A stretch of DNA of 64,000 bases, from the NCBI RefSeq assembly GCF_001653235.2, contig NC_035791.1:2418001-2482000 (forward strand), given 5' to 3'. Positions within the stretch are counted from its first letter, which is position 1. Each line of letters starts with the position of its first letter. Positions 11,372 through 20,752 of the stretch are shown piece by piece. A program made the position numbers and the translations under genes. Source of the stretch: Pochonia chlamydosporia 170. Taxonomy: Eukaryota > Ascomycota > Sordariomycetes > Hypocreales > Clavicipitaceae. The notes below the pieces were generated by a model. That model made no database searches and had not been told where the DNA came from. It was given only the letters and a program-made list of their open reading frames with translations.

Positions 11372-11452
11372 GGGGGGCTGGCGCAACGGTAGCGCGTCAG
11401 ATTCCAGTTTGGGGTATCCTGAAGGTTACCGGTTCAAATCCGGTGTCCCTCA
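11372..11452 (+). tRNA. tRNA-Trp (anticodon CCA) with a 9-base intron
   Basis: The 81-base gene folds as a tRNA: acceptor GGGGGGC pairs with GTCCCTC (two G-U pairs) followed by discriminator A; the D arm is GCGC-AACGGTA-GCGC; the T arm is ACCGG-TTCAAAT-CCGGT. The anticodon stem begins TCAGA and the loop reads TT-CCA-G, so the anticodon is CCA (Trp) with G37. After G37 an extra TTTGGGGTA must be an intron at the canonical 37/38 site to leave a 72-base tRNA. The distal stem strand is then CCTGA, leaving one A31-C39 mismatch next to the loop. Runs of T at 11455-11459 and 11463-11468 terminate Pol III. The intron would require the tRNA splicing pathway whose last enzyme, Tpt1, is encoded at 47659. 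Confidence 0.9.
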
Positions 11453-11470
11453 TCTTTTTATCTTTTTTGC
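11453..11470 (+). terminator. RNA polymerase III terminator of tRNA-Trp
   Basis: Immediately after the tRNA discriminator base there are two T-runs (five T at 11455-11459, six T at 11463-11468), the usual Pol III termination signal. Confidence 0.8.
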
Positions 11471-12786
11471 CTTTTTGATAAAAGTTGGATTCAATGTATT
11501 TATCCACAGTGGTTAGTTAGCCTTGCTATTCAATTGCTTGGCTTTGGTTAAATAAAGGCTCGACAGATATGCTGTCAACCTTTTTGGTGGCTACTGTCGC
11601 CTGGATATGACCTGGCAAGACACGGAGTGTTTTGGTTCAAAAGAGTTTTCTAGGCTTGTATAATAAGCATCAATGATGCGTTATGCGCCGCCCCTGCTTA
11701 ATTTCAACTGAATGTTTTACCCTAGAGTGCAGACTGTATAATTGATTTTGGTAACTGACATGGCGGAAGCCGGAGTCCTCGTAAAGTCCGCTGCACGCCA
11801 AATCCGCAACATGTTGCCGACGGTCGGTTATGTTTCGGGCAAGAGGGAGGGGAAAGGTAAAATATCCGCAAATTACGCAGTATACGCCCGTACGTTATAT
11901 ACATTTTTTTGGGTATTGGTAGTCAGTCATTATATATTTTGGAGGGACTCTGTTTGTGGTATGGTGCCATGTCGCTGTAGCCGTTTGCATATTATCTTCT
12001 GCATCGTCAGCATGGGGCTAACAAGTTCAGGAAAGGCACGCCAATGTATCAAGGACTCAATCATGTAAGGCGCAGTGTTGTAAGGGTATTGGACATCGTC
12101 AATAATATTCGCAGAACAAATATCAATTGATTCTTATCAGCTAGGACGAACAACTGTGGAACCAACATTGAACCACCAAGGGTACAATACCCACGAAAGG
12201 GCATTGGCCACATTGACAGCTCTCAAGTGGAAACAACCAACTCAAGGGGCCTAGTTGTAGGCAAAACTATCGAGTGGTTGTGCTGTCACTCTTACAATTG
12301 CCATGGAAGTGTCGCCAAGGCTTAATAATTATTCCCCGACTGGCGTCTCACCTGCCATTTAAGTTATAGCGGGAAACGGACTTGGCCTCTCACAAGTTGT
12401 GGGGGAACCAGAACCAGAACCAGAACCAAAGCAACTTAAAGCGGGCGTGACATTCAACCAGCCGACGATTGACGAATGGAGAGCCGATAGCGGGAGCTTA
12501 AGCCGACTTAACATTAACCATGATCCCCGGATTTTCATTTTGAACTTTTTGTCCTTTATTTAATCTCGTAGCAAGCTGGGCGACGTGGCTACGACGTGTT
12601 GTGCTTTTGGGAGTCAAGAATAATCGCCGAGGTGCATTCAATCACGCAACATTGAAGCCTACGACATTCCTCCCTAAGCATTCTTCACATCTACTGCATT
12701 GGACTACGCATTCTCCTTCGATCCCAATAGAAGCTACTCTACCAAGACCCTTTCAATTTATCACACGGAATACTAGGCATTGGACC
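11471..12786. other. Intergenic region upstream of the MFS transporter
   Basis: No gene seen. A short tandem repeat of GAACCA (four copies) lies at 12405-12428. An open frame runs into the transporter from 12601, but its first in-frame ATG is at 12787, so the stretch from 12601 is taken as leader. Confidence 0.55.
12405..12428. repeat. Tandem hexamer GAACCA x4
   Basis: Four perfect tandem copies of GAACCA about 360 bases before the MFS transporter start codon. Confidence 0.8.
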
Positions 12787-14700
12787 ATGACCACCGCCAA
12801 CGATACGCCCACTGCCGTTCTGGCACCCACAGAAGCCTCCCCCCTTCTCGGGGACGGCCATATCGCTGACCAAACACCCAACTACTCCGGTCGAGAAGCT
12901 GAAGCCAATGGCCCCCAAAATGACCAAGATGAGCCGGAGAGGATGGGAAATCCAGAGGTGGCCAAGAAGATGCACCTGATTGTGCCGGCTATTGGCATTG
13001 GCGTAAGACTGCCATCATCTACATCTCGCCAAGTGAGCATACTAATGACCCAACAGTTGTACCTCGTAGCTGTCGACCAATTACTCACCGTAGCGGCTTA
13101 CGCCAAAATTGGAAACGAGTTAAACGCTCTCAATAATATGAGCTGGATAGCTACTTCGTTCGTACTCTCCCACACGACACCCCAACAGCCAGGCAGCTAA
13201 CATTGACAGATACTTTCTCACCCTGACAGCTTTTCAGCCTCTATACGGCAAACTCAGTGACATATTCGGACGCAAGGAATGTCTCCTCTTCGCGTATGCC
13301 ATCTTCGGCATCGGCTGCGTGGGATGCGGCCTCGCTCGAAACATGGTCGAGCTATGCGTCTCTCGCGCTGTAGCTGGCATAGGAGGAGGAGGCATGAATG
13401 CCGTAGTGTCCATCCTGATGTCTGATATTGTGCCCCTGAGAGAAAGAGGTGTCTGGCAGGGCTATATCAACATTATTTTTGCGGCGGGAACATCAACCGG
13501 TGCCCCCCTTGGTGGTTTACTCGCTGACACCATCGGCTGGAGATGGCATGTCAACCTTAACCACCTCAAATACTCACCTCACCAACTGACAATCATAACC
13601 ACAGGTCCTTCCTCGGCCAAGCACCACTCTGCTGCATCGCCTGGCTAGCAGTCTACTTCGTCCTTGACCTACCCCGACCGTCTCACGACCACTGGCTCGT
13701 CAAGTTCCGCCGCATCGATTTCCTCGGCGCCTTCGCCCTCGTCCTGGCCGTCACCTCACTCCTCACCGGCCTCGACTTCGGCTCCAACCTCGGCTGGTCG
13801 AAACTCGCTACCATCATCCCGCTGTCCCTTGCTCCCGTCTTCTTCGCCGTCTTCATCCTCATCGAAGCCAGGGTTGCGTCCCACCCCTTCGCTCCCGCAC
13901 ACATCATCTTCCACCCTGCCCTGTTCGCCGGCTACCTGGGCAACTTCTTCGGAACGGCCAGCCAGTTCGGCGTGTTTTTCTTCGTGCCTCTCTTCTTCCA
14001 GGCTGTGCAGGGCCTGAGCGCCACGGAGAGCGGAATGCTCTTGGTGCCGGGCATGTTGGTCGGCGTTTGTGCGAGTTTGTTCGGCGGCTGGGTTATCAAG
14101 CGGACGGGCAAGTTTTACGCCATTACCATTATTAGCTATGGTTTTATTGTGCTTAGCTTGTTGCCTATTTCGCTGTCCGTCTTGTTCAGAAGTACTCTTG
14201 GAGAGACTTTTGGAAACATGGTGAATGGCTTTGGTGGAGGCTGCGGTACGTGATGCTCCTTACCCTTAGTACCCAATATTGGCTTTTGTGTGGCGGTGTA
14301 TTCTGAGAAGAAAGTACTAACCGTACCAGGCATAACAACAATCTTGATCGGACTCCTCGCCAACTCCAACCAAGATGATACCGCCGTCGTAGTAGCATGT
14401 TCCTACCTCTTCCGCTCACTCGGTTCCAGCATCGGCATCAGCATATCCTCCGCTGTCATGCAGCAGACTCTGCGCAGCCAGCTTGCCGCGCGGTTACCGA
14501 ATGGCGATCAAGCGCGGGAGATTGAGGACCGCGTGCGTGAGAGCCTCGACTATATCAAGGAGTTGCCGCCGTTTTTGGCGGATCAAGTGCGAAGGAGTTA
14601 TCAGTTGTCTATATTGGCGGCATTTGCACCGACGTTGGTGTTTGGTCTGGCTGCATTTGTGGTTACGTTTTGGGTCAAGGAGAAGAGTTTGAAGAAATAA
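12787..14700 (+). CDS. MFS transporter, DHA2/Vba1-Fnx1-like
   Basis: A 554-residue major facilitator in five exons: 12787-13002, 13057-13157, 13210-13545, 13605-14245, 14330-14700 (1665 coding bases). A soluble N-terminal region of about 65 residues precedes the first membrane segment. The loop motif GKLSDIFGRKE after TM2 is MFS motif A; GGGGMNAVVSILMSDIVP and FVPLFFQAVQGLSATESGMLLVPGML are typical of the 14-segment drug:H+ antiporter-2 group that includes vacuolar basic amino acid transporters and multidrug exporters. The C-terminal tail is short and lysine-rich (VKEKSLKK). Introns 1, 2 and 4 have GT...AG ends; intron 3 (13546-13604) only keeps frame if it uses a GC donor (G|GCATGT), giving IGWRW-SFLGQ. 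The substrate cannot be told; amino acids or a toxic compound are both possible. It is convergent with the TBC gene, 182 bases apart. Confidence 0.9.
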
Positions 14701-14882
14701 ATAGGGGTGGGCGGATGAATAATGGACTTGATTTCGTATGAAAAGTTGCTGGCGATGCATATATCATCACGGGACCAGGATACACTGAGCATTTAAACGA
14801 CTAGCGTTTGGTTGTACATGAAAACTTCGTATATTCGCTATTATACATCCCATCTAAACATTCCGTCATGAGCATTTCCCAG

Positions 14883-17448
14883 CTATTTATCGTCAAACAA
14901 CCCCTGCATCTTGCCCTTTGACTTGGCAATCGGCTCCATCCCAAAGATGTCGTCCGTCTTCAGGGGCATGCTCCCTTCTGTGGCGTCGGTCGTTATCTCG
15001 CCGAATAGAAATGCGTTGCGTTCTCGGCTCATGTTGTTGGAGGGTTTCTTCTTGTGCTGCGCGGGCGGGGATTTGCTTGCTGCCGCAACGCGAGATGGCG
15101 CGGATTCATCTGGTTCCAGCATCCACGAGAAGGATGACTGAGCAAGAGTTGAGCGAGTCGGAACGGGAGCAGGTCGTACTTCGACGGATTTCTGAGTCGA
15201 AGGGTCGGCCAGGGAGGTCTGCTCAGGTTGCTCGTCTGTGCTCGTGTCCATCTTGTCTGGATCGGTGACATCTTTGTGCGATTGTGAGTCGTCTTCATTG
15301 ATGGCCAGTTTCGACAGATCTGGGGCTGATGTTGCGGTGTTGTCTAATTTTTCAACAGAGGTTTCTTTGGGCACTGGCGTTTTGTCTTCATCCGGCTTCG
15401 CAGACGTTGTTTCTTTGCTCGCGGACGTAGAAGGCTCGGGTTTTGACGGCGAAGAAAAGACTGGGATATCCATTGTGGAATCCTCCAGGTAGATTTGCAC
15501 AAATTGGATTTTGGCCGCTGCCACCTCGATAAGTTCCAAGCTCTTAGCCTTGTCCTCAAATTCCGACATAGATACAGTTTTGAGGTTGGTGACGGTATCG
15601 TTGAGCAAACTGGCCAGCTCCTTGTTTCGCTTTTCCATGGCTGCCAATGCCTGGGCTGCACCTTCATCGCTGAGAACATGCCTAGGGGACTGTTGTGCTT
15701 GTCGGGCCTCATTAAAGCTTTGGACGTTGCGTCTGATTTCCCCCATGGCATCCCGCACTGCCTGGTTAATGCCCAGTTTCTCACTTCTTTCCAACACACG
15801 GCTGGCGCCGCGAGCCGCTCCTTGGAAGAAAGCCTCCATGCTGGGCGGTTGTTGACTGAGTCTAGAGGGTGATAAAGCCGCCCGGCCGCCTCGTTGACGA
15901 ACGGAGTTGACTCTCAGGCCGGCATTTCTGTTTGAGTGAGAGGGCTTAATGTTGTTTGGGTTCTCGGGCAACTTTCCGGTGTACTTCATGATCAGGCTCG
16001 AGCCACCCGCGGCGTCTAGGTGATCCCGTAGATACAAGGCATCATCTACAAATGTGTGCGGTCCATGAGGCTGTTCCGGAGCAGGGTATTTTAGAAGAAG
16101 TTGCAAGCAGACAGAATAGTCAGCTTCCAGTACTGCCGCATAACGTCAGCCATGGGATATTCATGTAAAAGAAACGAGGGACATACACTGCCATCGAATA
16201 CGAATCAACATGGCGACACAGATTAAGTCTATCAGCTTTAATGTGGGATCCACCGCGAATACGGTATCCCATAGGACGAGGAGTTGGTTGAATGGGAACT
16301 CGCGACTAAACAACAGGCGTATCCATCGGCTACAAAAACGCGCGTTAACTGCAAGCCATTGCCGTCCTAGAAAGGAAAAGCCTACTTACATGAGAAATAT
16401 TTGCGGTAGAATCTCTATGTTTGTGAGATGAGATGCGAGTTCGGGGTCGACCTTGTTCAAGCATATTTCATGGATATACTTGCTTCGGTCAACAATTGCG
16501 GACCGTTGTTCCTGCAGAATTACTGGTTGAGTAACATGATGTGACGGTGTGCTTCCATCTGTAACTTCGTAGAATGATTGCGCTTGCTCCATAAGCTTCG
16601 AGAACAGAATGTACGCGTCGTGCTCTAGAAAGGCGGAATCCAGCACACGTAGCATTGACTCATCGGCATGAGTCTCGCTGCTAATGGTGCTTAGGTCAAT
16701 CGAATCTTCTCCAAGAGCATACATCAATGGTGCAAGAAGCTCATGCATTCCTTGACGATATCCGCCTCGGTTTGGGTTGACTTTACAATAGATGAATAGG
16801 ATGTCCAGAATCATGCCTTGAAAAGAGCTTTCGTGGTAGTTGGCCTCATCGGGAAGACGCTGGACATCTTGTTGAATCTCAGCTCGGATTATCTCATCCT
16901 GACGAACAGTATTCCACGGGGACTAATGCAGGTAAGTATAGGTATACTATGTGGGCATCAGACAAGTAAGGGCAATGACATACGTCAGGGTCATCAGCCA
17001 AGGGGTCGACTGATAGCTCTGTGAGAGCTTCGGGATGTTGAATATACCGGAGAAAATGATCTTTGCGTTCCTCATAATCCTTTCGGCCATCTTCTAGAGC
17101 TTCCGCCCAGTTTTCCAATTGTCCTTTACTAGATAACAGAAAGATCTGAGTATAAACATTTGTCAGCCGATCCCCAATGCAGGTAGCCAAAGCACGATGC
17201 TGTGAGATGCTGTGAGAACTTACCTTCCAACATACGGACCGACAACCTGATACGCAAGGGCTAGAGGAGCCATTGTACTTGACAGCGCGTTGCAGTTCGT
17301 CTAGACTCGTGCTATGAGTCTGCGTGACCTGCCATCTCAATCTGGATGAGTGTTGTCAGTTATCAATGATCAGCCCACCCCGCTCTGTTGAGAGAGATGC
17401 CGGGAGTCGTGGGATGCTGTCTTACTTAGTCTCTTGGAGGGATCTCAT
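14883..17448 (-). CDS. TBC-domain Rab GTPase-activating protein (TBC1D5-like)
   Basis: A 742-residue protein in six exons read downward: 17448-17426, 17341-17224, 17145-16984, 16922-16390, 16329-16187, 16132-14883 (2229 bases, in frame throughout). The TBC domain begins near residue 40 (LRSVCWK-type CRSVCWK | IFLLSS) and runs to about 340. Both catalytic fingers are visible: the arginine finger in EIQQDVQR (R123) and the glutamine finger in GYRQGMHELLAPL (Q158), so it should be an active GAP. IRWIRLLFSREFPF and the QGMHELLAP block match the TBC1D5 subgroup, which in animals acts on Rab7 with retromer and autophagy factors; the same role here is inference. The C-terminal 350 residues are disordered and acidic, with helical patches. 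Intron 2 contains a perfect 10-base tandem duplication (GATGCTGTGA on the plus strand). Confidence 0.92.
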
Positions 17449-18072
17449 AATGATGGGACCAGAAGTAATCTGCGACTACTAAAACCAGACGGCAACCTGC
17501 CCGTCCCATGCAACGACCTTCTGGTCAGTGAGTATACGGTGACAGAGGGCTGTGGCTGTTGACGACCGAGTTGACAGATGAACCTCGATGATGACAAGAG
17601 GCTGGCGGTGGTGGTCACTGGTCAATGGTGAGCTACCAAGGCAGTTAGTGCCCTTGCCCTTTGCATCTCCAATTCCATGTCCATCAATTGATCCATGTCA
17701 CAAAGTCCATGTCAAGTTATGACTGGCTGGCCATTCATCGCCCATGCAGAGACTTGGAGCCCTCCATGCCCCGCCAATTGGTGCACCAGTGCATCCATGT
17801 CTGCTCCAATATTTCAGGCCCGGCCAGGTCAGCGGATTGAGGTCAACTGGCTTGCCTGGCCGTTTAGTGTCAAGGCACAGTGCGTGTGTCTGGTGCTCCA
17901 GTGCCTCTTAACTTAGCCACCAATTGCAACCAGACCAAGCCTCTTTCAGCTCATCCGTCGTCACCTCGCATTTCTTCCTGATATCAAACATCACCCTTCA
18001 AACATCACCTTCATTACCGACCACGCCTCTCTTCCCTCCCTTAATCATGATTCGTTGCATACTTTTGTAACC
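17449..18072. other. Divergent promoter region
   Basis: Shared upstream region of the minus-strand TBC gene and the plus-strand gene at 18073. From about 17940 the sequence becomes C/T-rich, as expected for the leader of the plus-strand gene. A seven-codon upstream ORF at 18047-18070 is described in the findings. Confidence 0.6.
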
Positions 18073-19911
18073 ATGTCGGCAGATCTCTTTGCCGAATTCA
18101 ATAATTCCTCAACTTCAACCCCAACTCCAGCTCAGCCGAATAATCTATTTGGACAACCGCCACAACCACCACCAAACCAAAGCCATACGCAAGATCCCTT
18201 CAACTTTTCTGTCGGTAGCAATCCGGTACCAGGGAATCAGCCAGGTCCACAATGGTCGTCATTTCAGAGTACGTCAAACAGTATGAGCGGCTGGGATCAG
18301 CCAGCGCAGCCTTCTCAACCGTCAAATGTATCTCCCCGGCAAGCAGACGACGATGATGGTTGGGGAGATTTTGAGGTAGCAGAGCCAACGGGGCAAGCAA
18401 CTGCAGCGCCAGTATCAGCACAAACTAAAGTGAACGCCCTACCTCCAGATGTCAGGAGCAGCGCTTGGAACTCTTATTCTGCTTTTGATTCTCAACCGCC
18501 CCAGATACAGCACAATGCAAGACAGACTCCCAACACGGCTCCAACTACCAATTTCATGGGTGGCGGTTTAGGGGACATCGGGGGATTCGGCGACCAGGAG
18601 TATCAGATTCCTCAACCGGAGCCAAAGAGAAAATCGCAGTTGAAGACAACACCTGCGGATCCAAATGTATTATTTGACGCAGAGGACTTCGAACTGGGCG
18701 GTGATGGAGAAGACGATGATGAATTCGATGAGTTTGGCGAGTTTGGCGACTTTGAGGCTGTTGAACAAACAACTCGCTCAAAGCCCACACCCGCGACCGC
18801 GTCACAACTTACACAATCACTCGATCTGCTGGGGTTTGACGATCCTCCATTAGCCTCTCCCCCTAATGAAACGGAATTGAAAGCAAAGAACAAGGAGACC
18901 CATCCGGCACCAAATCCCTTGAGTTTTGGAGCCATGTCTTCAAGCAAAACGCAACCTACGGAGTCGTCGGCACGTCAACAGCAACCCGCTTCCACTGTAC
19001 CAGGCATCAAGAAATCGGAGCCTGTGTCTATGCACAAGGCGAAATCTGGATCCGTCTCACTCTCATCCACCAAGAAGAGGGCATCAGTTACGAGGGCCAT
19101 TTCAGCCAAAGTATCAGCAAACGACGACGAATGGGGAGCTTGGGATGACTTCCCCGAGGGTAACGGAGGGAATGGCATTGGCCAGACATCAAACAGCACC
19201 GAGGGGACTGATAGTTGGGGTTGGGATACCGGTGACGACAGCAAACCCAACGCGGTTGCAATAGACGATAGCAGCCCCCCACCAACAAACATTCCCCCTC
19301 CCTCAATTCTACTTTCAGCATTTCCAGAGCTTTTTAATACTGGCAACGCCTTGTTTAAGCCGGTGGCGGGTCAAAGCACTTCTGTCAAACAAAAAGTCCT
19401 ATCGAATCCAAAGGCGGTTCAATTTTTGAACGGATACGTTCTACTTGCTACGACAGCGGCCCGGGTAATTGCAGGGCGAAAACATCGATGGCATCGCGAT
19501 AAAATATTGGCAAAGAGCATGTCGATTTCAGCTGCTGGGAGCAAGGGAATGAAACTCGCTGGCGTCGATAAGCAACAGGCCGTGCGAGAAGATCGTGAGG
19601 CAGCCGACGTGGTCTCTGCATGGCGGGAACACGTTGGAAGACTGCGATCTGCCGTTGCGGCCGCCAATGGCGCAGGCAAGACTAGTCTTAAGGTGCCGGA
19701 GCTTACGGAAAACCCCCAGATTCAGACAGCAAAGATGGTCCCAACAGCGCCAAAACCGTGTATCATATGCGGGCTCAAAAGGGAGGAAAGAGTAGCAAAG
19801 CTTGATTTGGATATTGAAGACAGCTTTGGAGAATGGTGGGTAGATCACTGGGGCCACCGGGCATGCAAGAATTTTTGGGTTGAGCATGAACAACATTTAC
19901 GGCAGCGATAA
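18073..19911 (+). CDS. Protein with acidic WGDF-type motifs and a C-terminal Cys/His module; possible clathrin/AP-1 accessory factor
   Basis: A 612-residue single-exon protein starting MSADLFAEFNNS; the frame continues upstream only through a TTG codon, so 18073 is the first ATG in frame. The first 340 residues are disordered and rich in Gln, Pro and Ser. Acidic aromatic motifs recur: DDGWGDFEV (about residue 95), DEFGEFGDFEAV (about 220), DDEWGAWDDFPEG (about 353) and DSWGWDTGDD (about 382). Such W/F-acidic motifs bind the ear domains of AP-1/GGA adaptors in proteins such as aftiphilin and yeast Laa2. A folded region of roughly 190 residues follows, ending with CIICGLKREE...WVDHWGHRACKNFW, where spaced Cys and His could bind zinc. 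I infer a trans-Golgi/endosome trafficking role from the motifs alone. A different disordered scaffold function cannot be excluded. Confidence 0.8.
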   Translation: MSADLFAEFNNSSTSTPTPAQPNNLFGQPPQPPPNQSHTQDPFNFSVGSNPVPGNQPGPQWSSFQSTSNSMSGWDQPAQPSQPSNVSPRQADDDDGWGDFEVAEPTGQATAAPVSAQTKVNALPPDVRSSAWNSYSAFDSQPPQIQHNARQTPNTAPTTNFMGGGLGDIGGFGDQEYQIPQPEPKRKSQLKTTPADPNVLFDAEDFELGGDGEDDDEFDEFGEFGDFEAVEQTTRSKPTPATASQLTQSLDLLGFDDPPLASPPNETELKAKNKETHPAPNPLSFGAMSSSKTQPTESSARQQQPASTVPGIKKSEPVSMHKAKSGSVSLSSTKKRASVTRAISAKVSANDDEWGAWDDFPEGNGGNGIGQTSNSTEGTDSWGWDTGDDSKPNAVAIDDSSPPPTNIPPPSILLSAFPELFNTGNALFKPVAGQSTSVKQKVLSNPKAVQFLNGYVLLATTAARVIAGRKHRWHRDKILAKSMSISAAGSKGMKLAGVDKQQAVREDREAADVVSAWREHVGRLRSAVAAANGAGKTSLKVPELTENPQIQTAKMVPTAPKPCIICGLKREERVAKLDLDIEDSFGEWWVDHWGHRACKNFWVEHEQHLRQR

Positions 19912-20752
19912 CTGGATTGAAGTTTGGAGCGTGGACAACTAGAAGACAGGAGAGAAGCAAGGGGTATCCGCCGTGCCAAGGCCCAAGGTAGAGGTAGCAT
20001 AAAGTACCTAGGTACCTAATGTGCTGTACAATACTCTTCCCCATGCTCCAAGTTTTAAGTGAACTTACCATGTACGCATGTAACTAGAGCTGCGAATGCA
20101 CATTTAAGCCCGGCAAGCAGTCAAGCCATGCCTGGAGCAGATGGAAGGATCAATGATGATAATAGCGGCCGGAACCCCTGGGCGCTGTTTTCCCCTTTGC
20201 GTGAATATCGATGGTTCATGGGAAGCCTCAGGCAAATGGCCACACTCTGGTGCTATGAGGAGATCTTGAGAGAGTGAATCAGCGTTGGTCCGATGACGAA
20301 GTACATTTCCACCCTGCCAGGGGGGTTCATGCATGTTGATTATGTCCTGGCGTAAACATTGAATTGATTTTAGCTCCGGACCAGTGACATCTGGATGGTC
20401 CAGTCAGTTTCATGCCGACTTTTTCCCGCCCACCTACAGAAAGTCCGCTGTGTTTTGACCTTTGGTCCAATTAGCTCGAAGCTAGCAGCGAGTTGCCACC
20501 GACGCATCGACTGAGCCAACTTTCGGAGCGCCTGAGTTTCCTCCTTGGTTCCTTAGAGGCCTGACAGACGCCCCGAAATTGCCGGAGGTCTTTGGCCAAA
20601 ATTCATTTCAAGTAATTTGTACAAACAAAAGTCTGCCCACCACTCACCTGCGACTCCAGATAACGTCCTGACCTGCACAACTCACCACCGGCATCACTTG
20701 CCACCTCGTCGTCACCCTTTTCGACCATGCTGTTCGCGCGAATTATTTCAAT
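19912..20752. other. Intergenic region upstream of mitofusin
   Basis: No gene seen. The palindrome TACCTAGGTA lies at 20005-20014, here extended to a 12-base palindrome GTACCTAGGTAC. A nine-codon upstream ORF begins at 20727 and overlaps the mitofusin start codon. Confidence 0.6.
20005..20014. repeat. Dispersed palindrome TACCTAGGTA, copy 3
   Basis: Third copy, symmetric over 12 bases here (GTACCTAGGTAC). It lies less than 100 bases after the stop of the gene ending at 19911 and 740 bases before mitofusin. Confidence 0.6.

Noticed and set aside
13003..14329. MFS gene as a frameshifted pseudogene
   Set aside because: At first the exons seemed to shift frame, but four introns (one with a GC donor) restore a continuous 554-residue transporter with all family motifs.
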